From Spirochaetia bacterium (GTDB lineage Bacteria > Spirochaetota > UBA4802 > UBA5550), in the NCBI GenBank assembly GCA_031289575.1, contig JAITPE010000146.1, positions 1 to 7,145 on the forward strand: 7,145 nt of DNA, given 5' to 3'. The translations under genes were made by a program, and so were the position numbers. The notes under the pieces were generated by a model that searched no databases, was not told the origin of the DNA, and saw only the letters and a program-made list of their open reading frames with translations. Each line of letters opens with the position of its first letter. Positions within the stretch are counted from its first letter, which is position 1. This document shows, in pieces, positions 1 to 6,747 of this stretch.

Positions 1-1
1 G

Positions 2-1246
2 ATTATATCGGGATGGGCCATGATGGTTCTTTACCGCAAAAAGGCGCTTCAAAGCCAGTCGGCCAATGCCGCAAAGGGATTATTTTTATCATCCGTAAGC
101 CACGAGATACGCACGCCCATGAACGCGATCATAGGCATAAGCGAACTTGCGCTGCGCGAGGAGACGAGTCCGGCGGTAAGCGGGTATCTCAAGAACATTC
201 AGCACGCCGGCTCGAATCTGCTTTCAATTATAAATGATATTCTTGATTTTTCCAAAATAGAATCGGGCAGGCTCGATATAATCAAACAGGCATACAACTT
301 AGATTACTTTCTCAGCGATGTTATAAATATAGTCCGGGTAAGGCTTGATGAAAAGCCGCTCCGCTTTGTTGTGAATATAGATGATTCGCTTCCCACTTCA
401 TTGATCGGCGATGAAAGCCGGGTACGTCAGGTTCTTCTTAATCTGCTCAGCAACGCCATTAAATACACGCAGGAGGGCGGGCTGACTTTCAGCGTTTCCG
501 GAGAACTCCTTGGCAGTGGAATTATTCTGATGAAATTCAGTGTAAGCGATACCGGCATAGGCATTAAGGAGTGCGATCTGAACAAGCTCTTCTCAACCTT
601 TGTGCAGCTTGACATGGAGAAGAACCGCGGAATTGAGGGAACCGGACTTGGCCTTGCCATCACGCATAAACTATGCCACATGATGGGCGGGAATGTGACG
701 GTCGAGTCGGATTACGGGAAGGGCAGCACGTTTACGGCCGTTATTCCGCAGGAGATTTTTGACCCCACGCCTATTGAAGGCCGTGTTATAGATGAAATAA
801 CAGACGGCAAATTTTCCGACACGCGTACAAGCGATGCCGTGTCGTATTTTGCCGCTCCGGACGCAAGAGTGCTTGTTGTGGATGATGTTCCCCTGAATCT
901 TGTTGTAGCCGAGGGCCTTTTATCTTTGTATAAAATGCAGATAGACTGCTGCGAGAACGGAATAAAAGCCATAGAACTGATTAAGAAAAACGGGTACGAT
1001 ATGGTGCTGATGGATCACATCATGCCCGAGATGGACGGCATGGAGGCGGTAGCGAACATACGCGGACTTGGAGGCGAATACACAAAGCTTCCGATTATAG
1101 CATTAACCGCAAACGCCATGACCGGCATGAAGAACATGTTTCTGGAGAACGGCTTTAATGATTACCTATCCAAGCCGATAGATGTTGTCAAACTTGATGA
1201 GGTCGTGAGGAACTGGATTCCCGAATCAAAAATGACTCCCGGCTGA
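2..1246 (+). CDS. Hybrid sensor histidine kinase / response regulator, 5'-truncated by the window
   Basis: This is the cytoplasmic part of a membrane-anchored hybrid histidine kinase. It autophosphorylates on His and can pass the phosphate to its own receiver domain. The frame is open to the left edge, so the first ATG (20) is probably internal; the first visible residues (IISGWAMMVLYRKKALQ) look like the end of a membrane helix followed by a basic linker. Counting from that ATG, the H-box SHEIRTPMN has the phospho-accepting His at residue 28 (nt 101-103). The N-box NLLSNAIKY follows at about 141-149, G1 DTGIGI at 177-182 and G2 GTGLGL at 207-212. The receiver domain spans about 283-400, with acidic DD 288-289, phospho-acceptor Asp332 (nt 1013-1015), Thr363 and Lys385. 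All key residues are intact. There is no DNA-binding output domain after the receiver, so signalling probably continues through a separate phosphotransfer protein or by allosteric control. The signal sensed is unknown because the sensor lies outside the window. Confidence 0.95.
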   Translation: MISGWAMMVLYRKKALQSQSANAAKGLFLSSVSHEIRTPMNAIIGISELALREETSPAVSGYLKNIQHAGSNLLSIINDILDFSKIESGRLDIIKQAYNLDYFLSDVINIVRVRLDEKPLRFVVNIDDSLPTSLIGDESRVRQVLLNLLSNAIKYTQEGGLTFSVSGELLGSGIILMKFSVSDTGIGIKECDLNKLFSTFVQLDMEKNRGIEGTGLGLAITHKLCHMMGGNVTVESDYGKGSTFTAVIPQEIFDPTPIEGRVIDEITDGKFSDTRTSDAVSYFAAPDARVLVVDDVPLNLVVAEGLLSLYKMQIDCCENGIKAIELIKKNGYDMVLMDHIMPEMDGMEAVANIRGLGGEYTKLPIIALTANAMTGMKNMFLENGFNDYLSKPIDVVKLDEVVRNWIPESKMTPG

Positions 1247-2143
1247 TCACATTCCATAGCCGAATATAAACGGAATCACCATGACGCCGTTTTTCATCTT
1301 TTTCTTGAGATCATCGGGTACCGGGCCAAAATTTTTTGCGAGCCTTATGGCGTCCGTGCACGAATCATCCAAGCTCTTGTTGCCGTACGAATCAAGGATC
1401 CCGTTCTTTACCACATCGCCCTTTTCGTTTATGGCAAAATACGCCCTTATCTCCTGCGGGGGAATCGCCATGATTCTTGTAGCGCCGGGAGCGTACCCGC
1501 CGATAGACGCGTTCGCCATAACCGGAGGGTACCAGTTAGACGCTATGCGGTCAACAATCCTTTTGGCAAACTCGTAGTGTTTAAATTCAACCGTGTTCAA
1601 AGAAAAGAGTCCAGAGTTGGAAAAGAAAAGACTGTTTTTTCTGCTCATCAAATTGGGCTGCGGCAGTTTCATTTCGTTGAAAGACTCTCCGGAACCGGCC
1701 GCCGCGTGTTTGGTGTTTTTGTGTATTTGCATTACTATTTCGGATTCGTCGTTCAAAATAATTTTTTCCGAGCCGGCGTTTACGCTCCGTGCCGCGCTGC
1801 CCGATTCCCCGCTTCCCTTAGCCGCGAGCTTTAGATCGGTTGTTTCGCTGTACCACCTCGCGTTTTTTTCCTGATTGAGGAATCCCTGCTGCGCCGAGTT
1901 CTTGTCCGAGAGAAAGGTCTGTTCGGTAATTTGCCGCTTTTGGTTTTGATTAATGTTTTCGCCTATTTTAACCTTTACCATGCGTCCGGTCTTTTTTTCC
2001 TGCTTTCTATCGGCGAGAGCGTCAAAGATTTTTCGGCCGGAAATATCGGGCATAAGAATTACAGCAATCATTATTGCGTGAATAAAGAATGAAACAAGCA
2101 GTAAGAGCGAAAGATTTATTGCTGTCCCGCCGCTTATCCGCAT
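1247..2143 (-). CDS. TonB-like protein (N-terminal membrane anchor, C-terminal TonB domain)
   Basis: This 298-residue protein has TonB/TolA-type architecture. A single hydrophobic segment lies at about residues 10-31 (LSLLLLVSFFIHAIMIAVIL), after a short N-terminus with one Arg, and would anchor it in the inner membrane. A long polar linker covers about 40-185. The C-terminal domain, about 188-298, carries typical TonB_C features: AKRIVDRIASNWYPP, then YFAINEKGDVV, then SLDDSCTDAIRLAKNFGPVP, then a final hydrophobic strand. By family knowledge it would span the periplasm and contact an outer-membrane partner. Oddly for TonB, I find no proline between residues 32 and 161. The ATG at 2143 overlaps the end of the aminotransferase gene by 10 bp, and an AAGGA lies 13 nt upstream, so coupling to the preceding gene is likely. 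It is the last gene of the minus-strand block and its TGA abuts the kinase TGA. No ExbB or ExbD is visible. TolA-like function is the main alternative. Confidence 0.8.
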   Translation of the reverse strand: MRISGGTAINLSLLLLVSFFIHAIMIAVILMPDISGRKIFDALADRKQEKKTGRMVKVKIGENINQNQKRQITEQTFLSDKNSAQQGFLNQEKNARWYSETTDLKLAAKGSGESGSAARSVNAGSEKIILNDESEIVMQIHKNTKHAAAGSGESFNEMKLPQPNLMSRKNSLFFSNSGLFSLNTVEFKHYEFAKRIVDRIASNWYPPVMANASIGGYAPGATRIMAIPPQEIRAYFAINEKGDVVKNGILDSYGNKSLDDSCTDAIRLAKNFGPVPDDLKKKMKNGVMVIPFIFGYGM

Positions 2144-3270
2144 ATCGCGATCACCGTCCTTGCGACAAATTCGATCTCTTCATCTTTCATTCCTGGGTAC
2201 AGCGGGAGCGATATTGTTCTTTCAAAAACCGATTCGCATACGGGATAATCGGCCGGCTCTCCGCAAATATTCCTGTAAGCCGAAAAGTGATAGAGCGGAA
2301 TAAAATGCACGCTTGTCATTATTCGCTCTTCCTTCAATTTAATGTAAAGCAAGTCCCTTGATACAATGGATTTTTCCGTGTTTACCTTCAGCGGGTAAAG
2401 ATGCCACGCGCTCTCGCGGCCTTCCTTTACTGTGTATGGAACAAGGGACGGGCAGTCTTGGAATAACTCGGTGTAGCGCAGCGCAACGCGCCGCCTTTCG
2501 GCTGTCATGAAATCAATCTTGTCAAGCTGCGCGATACCCATTGCCGATGCTATGTCGGTTGTATTGTACTTGAAGCCGTTCATTGTAACATCATACTTCC
2601 AGGAGCCGTCCTTGGAGTAGCGCTTCCACGCGTCTTTGGAAATTCCGTGAAGGCGCAGCGTCCGCATTTTTTCAGCCCATTCGGCATTGCCGGTAACGGC
2701 CATGCCGCCTTCGCCTGTTGTTATGGTCTTTGTCGCGTAAAAGCTGAAGCATGTAATATGGCCTATTGACCCTATGCTGCGTCCATTGTACCAGGCGGGC
2801 AGGGCATGCGCGGCGTCTTCAATTACCATGAGATCGTTCTCGCCGGCTATGCGCATGATTTCATCCATATCGCAGGGCTGCCCGGCATAGTGAACGGGAA
2901 TAATTGCTTTTGTCTTAGGGGTTATTTTTGCGCTTATTTTTTTCGCGTCTATCAAATGCGTGTCGGGCTCAATATCGGCGAGCACGGGCTTTGCCCCGAA
3001 GTAACGGACAACCTCGGATGTCGCGGCAAATGTCATGGCCGGTATTATGACCTCATCGCCAACTTCAAGGCCGGCACAGCACAGCGCGAGGTGAAGAGCC
3101 GCTGTGCCCGAGTTTACGGCAACCGCGTACTTTGCTCCCACGAGCTTGGCAACGCGTTCCTCGAACTCAAAGGTTTTGGGCCCCATTGTGAGCCAGCCGT
3201 TCCGCAGGCACAATGTTACGGCGTTTATTTCGTCGTCGGTTATGTATGGTTTATGAAACGGGATTTCCAT
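2134..3270 (-). CDS. DegT/DnrJ/EryC1/StrS family PLP-dependent sugar aminotransferase
   Basis: This cytoplasmic PLP enzyme transfers an amino group, usually from glutamate, to a keto-sugar nucleotide. With the ATG at 3270 it has 378 residues and opens MEIPFHKPYITDDEI, the usual family N-terminus; an AGG lies 7 nt upstream. A TTG seven codons earlier (3291) is less likely. Family motifs, in this numbering, are: GWLTMGPKTFEFE near 25-37; NSGTAALHLAL near 53-63 (phosphate-binding loop); EDAAHA near 151-156 with Asp152 positioned to contact the PLP ring nitrogen; and FSFYATKTITTGEGG near 175-189, where Lys181 should form the internal aldimine. The gene is complete with no visible lesion. It overlaps the epimerase gene by 20 bp and the TonB-like gene by 10 bp. 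The substrate is not determined: related enzymes act on 4-keto sugars (ArnB, PseC, perosamine synthases) or 3-keto uronic acids. No dehydratase, decarboxylase or 3-dehydrogenase is in view. Confidence 0.93.
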   Translation of the reverse strand: MEIPFHKPYITDDEINAVTLCLRNGWLTMGPKTFEFEERVAKLVGAKYAVAVNSGTAALHLALCCAGLEVGDEVIIPAMTFAATSEVVRYFGAKPVLADIEPDTHLIDAKKISAKITPKTKAIIPVHYAGQPCDMDEIMRIAGENDLMVIEDAAHALPAWYNGRSIGSIGHITCFSFYATKTITTGEGGMAVTGNAEWAEKMRTLRLHGISKDAWKRYSKDGSWKYDVTMNGFKYNTTDIASAMGIAQLDKIDFMTAERRRVALRYTELFQDCPSLVPYTVKEGRESAWHLYPLKVNTEKSIVSRDLLYIKLKEERIMTSVHFIPLYHFSAYRNICGEPADYPVCESVFERTISLPLYPGMKDEEIEFVARTVIAICG

Positions 3271-4309
3271 AAAACTGCCTGTACCATTCAACGAAGCGTT
3301 CTATGCCCACATTGAGCGGAGTGCCCGGAGCGTAACCGGTTTGCTTGGCAAGCCCGGAGACGTCGGCGAATGTCGCGTAGACGTCTCCGGGCTGCATGGG
3401 CAGAAAAATTTTCCCGGCCTTGCGGCCGGCCGCGCGCTCTATGAGTTCTATGAAATCGGCGAGCTTTACAGGCGAGCCGTTTCCTATGTTGTAGATCGCG
3501 TAGCGCGCCGGGGATGACGAAGGGTCGGGCGTGAGCCCCGACCAGTTTTTGTTTCCCATAGGCGGAGTGTCAAGAATCCGTACAATGCTTTCGACAACAT
3601 CATCCACATATGTAAAATCGCGCAGCATGTCTCCGTGATTGTAAACGCTGATGGGTTTGTTCTCAAAAATGGATTTTGTAAAAGAAAAGTATGCCATATC
3701 GGGACGCCCCAGCGGCCCGTAGACAGTAAAAAAGCGCAGCCCGGTTGCCGGTATCCCGTACAAATGGCTGTACGTGTGCGCCATAAGTTCATTGGACTTT
3801 TTTGTGGCCGCGTACAGGCTCACCGGATGATCCACATTGTCGGATGTTTTAAACGGCATGGACTCGTTGAGTCCATACACCGACGAACTGCTCGCAAAAA
3901 CGAGATGCTCTGTCCCGTGCGCTCGGCAGCACTCCAGAATATTTAGAAAGCCAGTGATGTTTGAATCAATGTATGTCCATGGATTTTCTATTGAATAGCG
4001 CACGCCTGCCTGCGCGGCAAGGTGGCAGACACGGCCCGGCTTTTCCTCGCTGAAAACGCGGCTCAGCGCCTCTCTCTCGGCAAGATCCAGCTTAATAAAC
4101 GAGAAGCCGGGCAGGGTCTTTGATGCCAGCATTTGACCCTCCGGAATCCGCCCGTCTATCCCCAAAAGGGATAGACGGGCGGATTTAAGGCTCGTGTCAT
4201 AGTAGGAATTGATGCTGTCAATTCCTGTTACCTCAAATCCGCGTTCTATGAGAGCGCGCGCCGTAAAGTATCCAATAAAGCCGGCGCAGCCTGTAACGAG
4301 GACTTTCAT
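3251..4309 (-). CDS. NAD-dependent sugar epimerase, probable UDP-glucuronate 4-epimerase
   Basis: This 352-residue extended short-chain dehydrogenase/reductase probably interconverts UDP-glucuronate and UDP-galacturonate, providing galacturonate for surface polysaccharide. The NAD-binding motif is GCAGFIG at 7-13. NSYYDTSLKSARL at 34-46 resembles the substrate-side segment of LpsL/Cap1J/WbnF-type epimerases. The catalytic Ser is in SSSSVYG at 140-146, and the Tyr-x3-Lys pair is Tyr166/Lys170 in SLYAATKKSNELM. LRFFTVYGPLGRPDM at 191-205, LRDFTYVDD near 229-237 and the MQPGDV block near 305-310 are also family hallmarks. The preceding gene supplies UDP-glucuronate, which fits. The start ATG overlaps the ugd stop by one base (TGATG), and I see no strong ribosome-binding site, which suggests coupled translation. 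Codons 42-55 contain a perfect 18-bp inverted repeat described separately. Alternatives within the superfamily are a UDP-glucose 4-epimerase or another uronate-modifying enzyme. Confidence 0.9.
   Translation of the reverse strand: MKVLVTGCAGFIGYFTARALIERGFEVTGIDSINSYYDTSLKSARLSLLGIDGRIPEGQMLASKTLPGFSFIKLDLAEREALSRVFSEEKPGRVCHLAAQAGVRYSIENPWTYIDSNITGFLNILECCRAHGTEHLVFASSSSVYGLNESMPFKTSDNVDHPVSLYAATKKSNELMAHTYSHLYGIPATGLRFFTVYGPLGRPDMAYFSFTKSIFENKPISVYNHGDMLRDFTYVDDVVESIVRILDTPPMGNKNWSGLTPDPSSSPARYAIYNIGNGSPVKLADFIELIERAAGRKAGKIFLPMQPGDVYATFADVSGLAKQTGYAPGTPLNVGIERFVEWYRQFYGNPVS
3351..3393. repeat. 14-bp inverted repeat with 15-nt spacer near the epimerase 3' end
   Basis: AGCCCGGAGACGTC (3351-3364) is exactly complementary to GACGTCTCCGGGCT (3380-3393). 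Within the spacer GCGA (3366-3369) and TCGC (3373-3376) can also pair, extending the potential hairpin. The arms encode the PGDV of the conserved MQPGDV block and a nearby DVSG, so part of this symmetry may come from protein constraint and codon choice. Confidence 0.85.
4145..4185. repeat. Perfect 18-bp inverted repeat with 5-nt loop inside the epimerase gene
   Basis: The left arm AATCCGCCCGTCTATCCC (4145-4162) is the exact reverse complement of the right arm at 4168-4185; the loop is 4163-4167. In the mRNA (minus strand) it forms a GC-rich hairpin with loop UUUUG, covering codons 42-55 of the epimerase. The reading frame is uninterrupted. There is no following U-tract, so it does not look like an intrinsic terminator. 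Confidence 0.95.
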
Positions 4310-5637
4310 CAGCCGGCAACGCCCACCTGGTAGTATTCGAATCCGGCCTCTTTGAGTTTGTGAACATTGTACTGGTTTCTGCCGTCAAAAATGATAGGAT
4401 TTTTGAGCTGCTTTTTTATTTCCTCAAAATCGGGGCTCCGGAATTCCTTCCATTCGGTAACGAGAAGCATGGCGTCGGCGCCTGTGAGAGCCGAGTATTT
4501 GCCGCTGAAATAATTTATGTTTTCCTGCCCCTTGAGATAAAAGTTCTTTGCTGTTTCCTCGGCCTTCGGGTCATGCGCCGCGATAAAGGCGCCGCGCTTT
4601 GTGAGTTCCTTCACAATGTATATGGCCGGAGCCTCGCGCATGTCGTCGGTTCCTGGCTTAAAGGCGAGCCCCCACAGGGCAAAGGTTTTTCCTGTTAAGT
4701 CTTCGCCGAAGCGCTTGATTATTTTTTTTACCAGCGTGAGTTTCTGGTCATCGTTTACATCCTCAACAGCCTGAATAAGGCGCGGCTCATAGTCAACGTT
4801 ATGCGCGGTTTTAATGAGCGCCTTTACGTCCTTTGGAAAGCAGCTTCCGCCATAACCGGTTCCCGGGTATATGAAGCTGTACCCTATGCGGCTGTCCGAG
4901 CCGATGCCGGCGCGTACCATGTTGACATCGGCCCCAAGGCGTTCGCAAATATTGGCAATCTCGTTCATGAAGCTGATCTTTGTGGCAAGCATGGCGTTTG
5001 CTGTGTATTTGGTCATTTCGGCGCTGCGTACATCCATCGCCACAAAGCGCGAATGATTCATTGTAAACGGAGCGTACAGGTCTTTCATTACAGAAAGCGG
5101 GTATTCGCTGTCCGCTCCTATTACAACGCGGTCGGGCTTCATGCAGTCCTCAATCGCCGCGCCTTCTTTGAGAAATTCCGGATTGCTCACAACATGAAAC
5201 GCGTATTGAGCGCCGCGCTTTGCGAGTTCCTTGCTGACCGCGTCCCTTACCTTGTCGGCGGTGCCTACGGGCACCGTTGATTTATCCACAACAATGAGAT
5301 CATGCTCCATGAACCCGCCTATGGATTTGGCGACCTGAAGAACGTATTGCAGGTCGGCGCTCCCGTCCTCGCCGGTAGGAGTTCCCACAGCGATAAAAAT
5401 AATATCGGTCTCTTTAAGAGCCTCTTTGATTTCTGTGGTGAAGCGCAGATTGCCGCGCCTGAAATTGGAAAGGACAAGATCCTCAAGTCCGGGCTCGTAA
5501 ATCGGTATTTTTCCTTTTTTAAGGCCTTCGATTTTTTCAGCGTCGGTGTCAACACAGTAGACCGTGTTTCCCATCTCCGCAAAACAGGTGCCTGATACAA
5601 GGCCGACATAACCTGTTCCAACAATGCTTAATTTCAT
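4309..5637 (-). CDS. ugd: UDP-glucose 6-dehydrogenase
   Basis: This enzyme oxidises UDP-glucose to UDP-glucuronate with two NAD+ in the cytoplasm. The 442-residue length is normal for the bacterial enzyme. The N-terminal Rossmann motif is GTGYVG at 7-12. Further family landmarks are VGTPTGEDGSADL at 84-96, STVPVGTADKVR at 120-131, and NPEFLKEG at 152-159. EMTKYTANAMLATKISFMNE spans 207-226 and includes Lys210. GYGGSCFPKD at 261-270 contains the catalytic Cys266. LAFKPGTDDMREAP at 324-337 belongs to the C-terminal UDP-binding domain. All key residues are present. The ATG at 5637 is fixed by a strong Shine-Dalgarno AGAAGGAG six nt upstream. The 57-bp AT-rich gap to moaA (5638-5694) shows neither a convincing promoter nor a terminator hairpin, so readthrough from moaA is plausible. 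The product feeds the next gene, the UDP-glucuronate epimerase. GDP-mannose dehydrogenase is an unlikely alternative given that neighbour. Confidence 0.96.
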   Translation of the reverse strand: MKLSIVGTGYVGLVSGTCFAEMGNTVYCVDTDAEKIEGLKKGKIPIYEPGLEDLVLSNFRRGNLRFTTEIKEALKETDIIFIAVGTPTGEDGSADLQYVLQVAKSIGGFMEHDLIVVDKSTVPVGTADKVRDAVSKELAKRGAQYAFHVVSNPEFLKEGAAIEDCMKPDRVVIGADSEYPLSVMKDLYAPFTMNHSRFVAMDVRSAEMTKYTANAMLATKISFMNEIANICERLGADVNMVRAGIGSDSRIGYSFIYPGTGYGGSCFPKDVKALIKTAHNVDYEPRLIQAVEDVNDDQKLTLVKKIIKRFGEDLTGKTFALWGLAFKPGTDDMREAPAIYIVKELTKRGAFIAAHDPKAEETAKNFYLKGQENINYFSGKYSALTGADAMLLVTEWKEFRSPDFEEIKKQLKNPIIFDGRNQYNVHKLKEAGFEYYQVGVAG

Positions 5638-5643
5638 TCGCCG

Positions 5644-5651
5644 CTCCTTCT
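5644..5651 (-). promoter_or_regulatory. Strong ribosome-binding site of ugd
   Basis: On the minus strand AGAAGGAG ends six nt before the ugd ATG at 5637. It is the best Shine-Dalgarno in the window; moaA and the three genes downstream of ugd have weak or absent sites. This may mean that ugd is the main translation entry point for the coupled sugar genes. Confidence 0.85.
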
Positions 5652-5694
5652 TTTTAGGTTAATAAGAGTATTGATTTTAATTTTTGATACAAAT

Positions 5695-6675
5695 TCAGCC
5701 GCCGATTCTCGACATCATTTTGATTCCGGAGTTCCCGTCCGGGTATTTGCTGTCAAGGCAATGCCCGGCGTTCTTTTCGCAAAGGGCGCTTATGATGATG
5801 TCTTTCAGCTGCGCCTCGCGCGCTCCGTCCCGCAGGCTTTTTTTGATGTTGTACTCGCTTGATGATAAAAGGCAGGTTTTGAGCAGCCCGTTCGCGGTCA
5901 ATCGCAGGCGGTTGCACGCGGTACAAAATTTATGCGATATTGGCGGTATGACTCCTATGCGGACAGTCCCCCTTGCTGGAAGGTTCAGCGTGTAGCCGAA
6001 GGCTACAGCGGAGTCGCCTTCTTCGGAGCGGATGAGTTCTCCCCGTTCCGCGAGTTCCTTGAGCAGAATGTCCGATGATACGAACGAGGCGCCGGCGGTC
6101 TGGAACGGCATGTGTTCTATAAAGCGCAGAACAAGGCTGCGCTGCAGGCAATAGTCTATGAAGTCATCAATCTCCTCAAGAGTACCATGCAGGAGTACGG
6201 TATTGAGCTTTAGCTCGAATGTGCCGTAACGCAAAACCCTCTCTATATTGTCGAGCACCTGCGGCAGAAAATCGCGCCTTGTGAGTTTGAGAAAACGCTC
6301 TCTTAAAAGCGTGTCGAGGCTGATATTGATCTTTTTCACGCCGAGTTCGTGTAAATCGTCAAGACACTCACCCAGCATAACACCGTTCGTCGTAACAGCC
6401 AACTGCAGATCGGGGGCGATTTCCTTGGTTTCACGGATAATATTGATAAAGCCCTTGCGCACAAGAGGTTCGCCCCCGGTGAAACGGATTTTTTTTATTC
6501 CCATCGAGACGAAGACCGATATGAGTTCGATGAACTCCTCATTGCGCAGAATCTCACTGTGCTCAAGGTCCTCGAAGCCTTCTTCGGGCATGCAGTATGA
6601 ACATCTGAGGTTGCACCTGTCGGTGACCGAGACTCTCAAATAATCGTGCTCCCTTTTAAATCTGTCTACAAGCAT
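5695..6675 (-). CDS. moaA: GTP 3',8-cyclase MoaA (molybdenum cofactor biosynthesis, radical SAM)
   Basis: MoaA rearranges GTP to 3',8-cyclo-7,8-dihydro-GTP, which MoaC converts to cyclic pyranopterin monophosphate, the first committed step of molybdenum cofactor synthesis. With the ATG at 6675 it has 326 residues and starts MLVDRFKREHDYLRVSVTD, the usual family N-terminus. The radical-SAM cluster is CNLRCSYC (Cys21, Cys25, Cys28), followed by FTGGEPL near 65-71. The second, GTP-binding cluster uses Cys251, Cys254 and Cys268 in FCTACNRLRLTANG and LLKTC. The C-terminal Gly-Gly that is essential in this family is present (SRIGG). The gene therefore looks functional. A TTG at 6711 would extend it by 12 residues, but that falls near the predicted transcription start, so the ATG is preferred; neither start has a clear Shine-Dalgarno. 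No moaC, moaE, moeA or mob gene is in view, and its position ahead of sugar-nucleotide genes is unexpected. Confidence 0.96.
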   Translation of the reverse strand: MLVDRFKREHDYLRVSVTDRCNLRCSYCMPEEGFEDLEHSEILRNEEFIELISVFVSMGIKKIRFTGGEPLVRKGFINIIRETKEIAPDLQLAVTTNGVMLGECLDDLHELGVKKINISLDTLLRERFLKLTRRDFLPQVLDNIERVLRYGTFELKLNTVLLHGTLEEIDDFIDYCLQRSLVLRFIEHMPFQTAGASFVSSDILLKELAERGELIRSEEGDSAVAFGYTLNLPARGTVRIGVIPPISHKFCTACNRLRLTANGLLKTCLLSSSEYNIKKSLRDGAREAQLKDIIISALCEKNAGHCLDSKYPDGNSGIKMMSRIGG

Positions 6676-6718
6676 ATGTGGAATAACGCTGATGTTGTAC
6701 TTTAAATGCAACTATTTT

Positions 6719-6747
6719 TTTATAGATGAGAGGACTGTAACATGCAA
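6719..6747 (-). promoter_or_regulatory. Predicted sigma70-type promoter for moaA and probably the downstream operon
   Basis: On the minus strand TTGCAT (6747-6742) matches the -35 consensus at three of six positions, and TATAAA (6724-6719) matches the -10 at five of six. The spacer is exactly 17 nt. Transcription would start near 6711-6713, giving a leader of roughly 36 nt before the moaA ATG at 6675. The -35 overlaps one of the TGCAACA repeats. This is prediction from sequence only. Confidence 0.55.

Noticed and set aside
1268..1292. AAACGG / CCGTTT inverted repeat with a T-rich tail as terminator of the kinase gene
   Set aside because: The stem is only 6 bp with a 13-nt loop, the T-tract is interrupted, and it lies inside the TonB-like coding sequence; it is too weak to annotate.
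2806..3315. A 169-codon + strand open frame opposite the aminotransferase
   Set aside because: It is fully antisense to a gene with strong family motifs, resembles no known family and has no evident ribosome-binding site; it is a shadow of codon bias.
5259..5276. CGGTGCC / GGCACCG hairpin with a 4-nt loop
   Set aside because: It encodes the conserved PVGTA segment of ugd; a 7-bp stem is explained by codon choice.
4801..5280. A 159-codon + strand open frame opposite ugd
   Set aside because: It is antisense to a well-conserved enzyme and the peptide has no recognisable domain.
5638..5694. Separate promoter for ugd in the 57-bp gap
   Set aside because: The gap is AT-rich, but no -35/-10 pair with acceptable spacing stood out; the best TTGTAT is 22 nt from TATTAA.
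5991..6007. TGTAGCC / GGCTACA hairpin with a 3-nt loop
   Set aside because: It is a short stem inside moaA coding for AFGY-like residues, with no U-tract or other regulatory context.
6676..6711. TTG start at 6711 giving a 12-residue longer MoaA
   Set aside because: It sits at the predicted transcription start, has no ribosome-binding site, and MLVDRF at 6675 matches the usual MoaA N-terminus.
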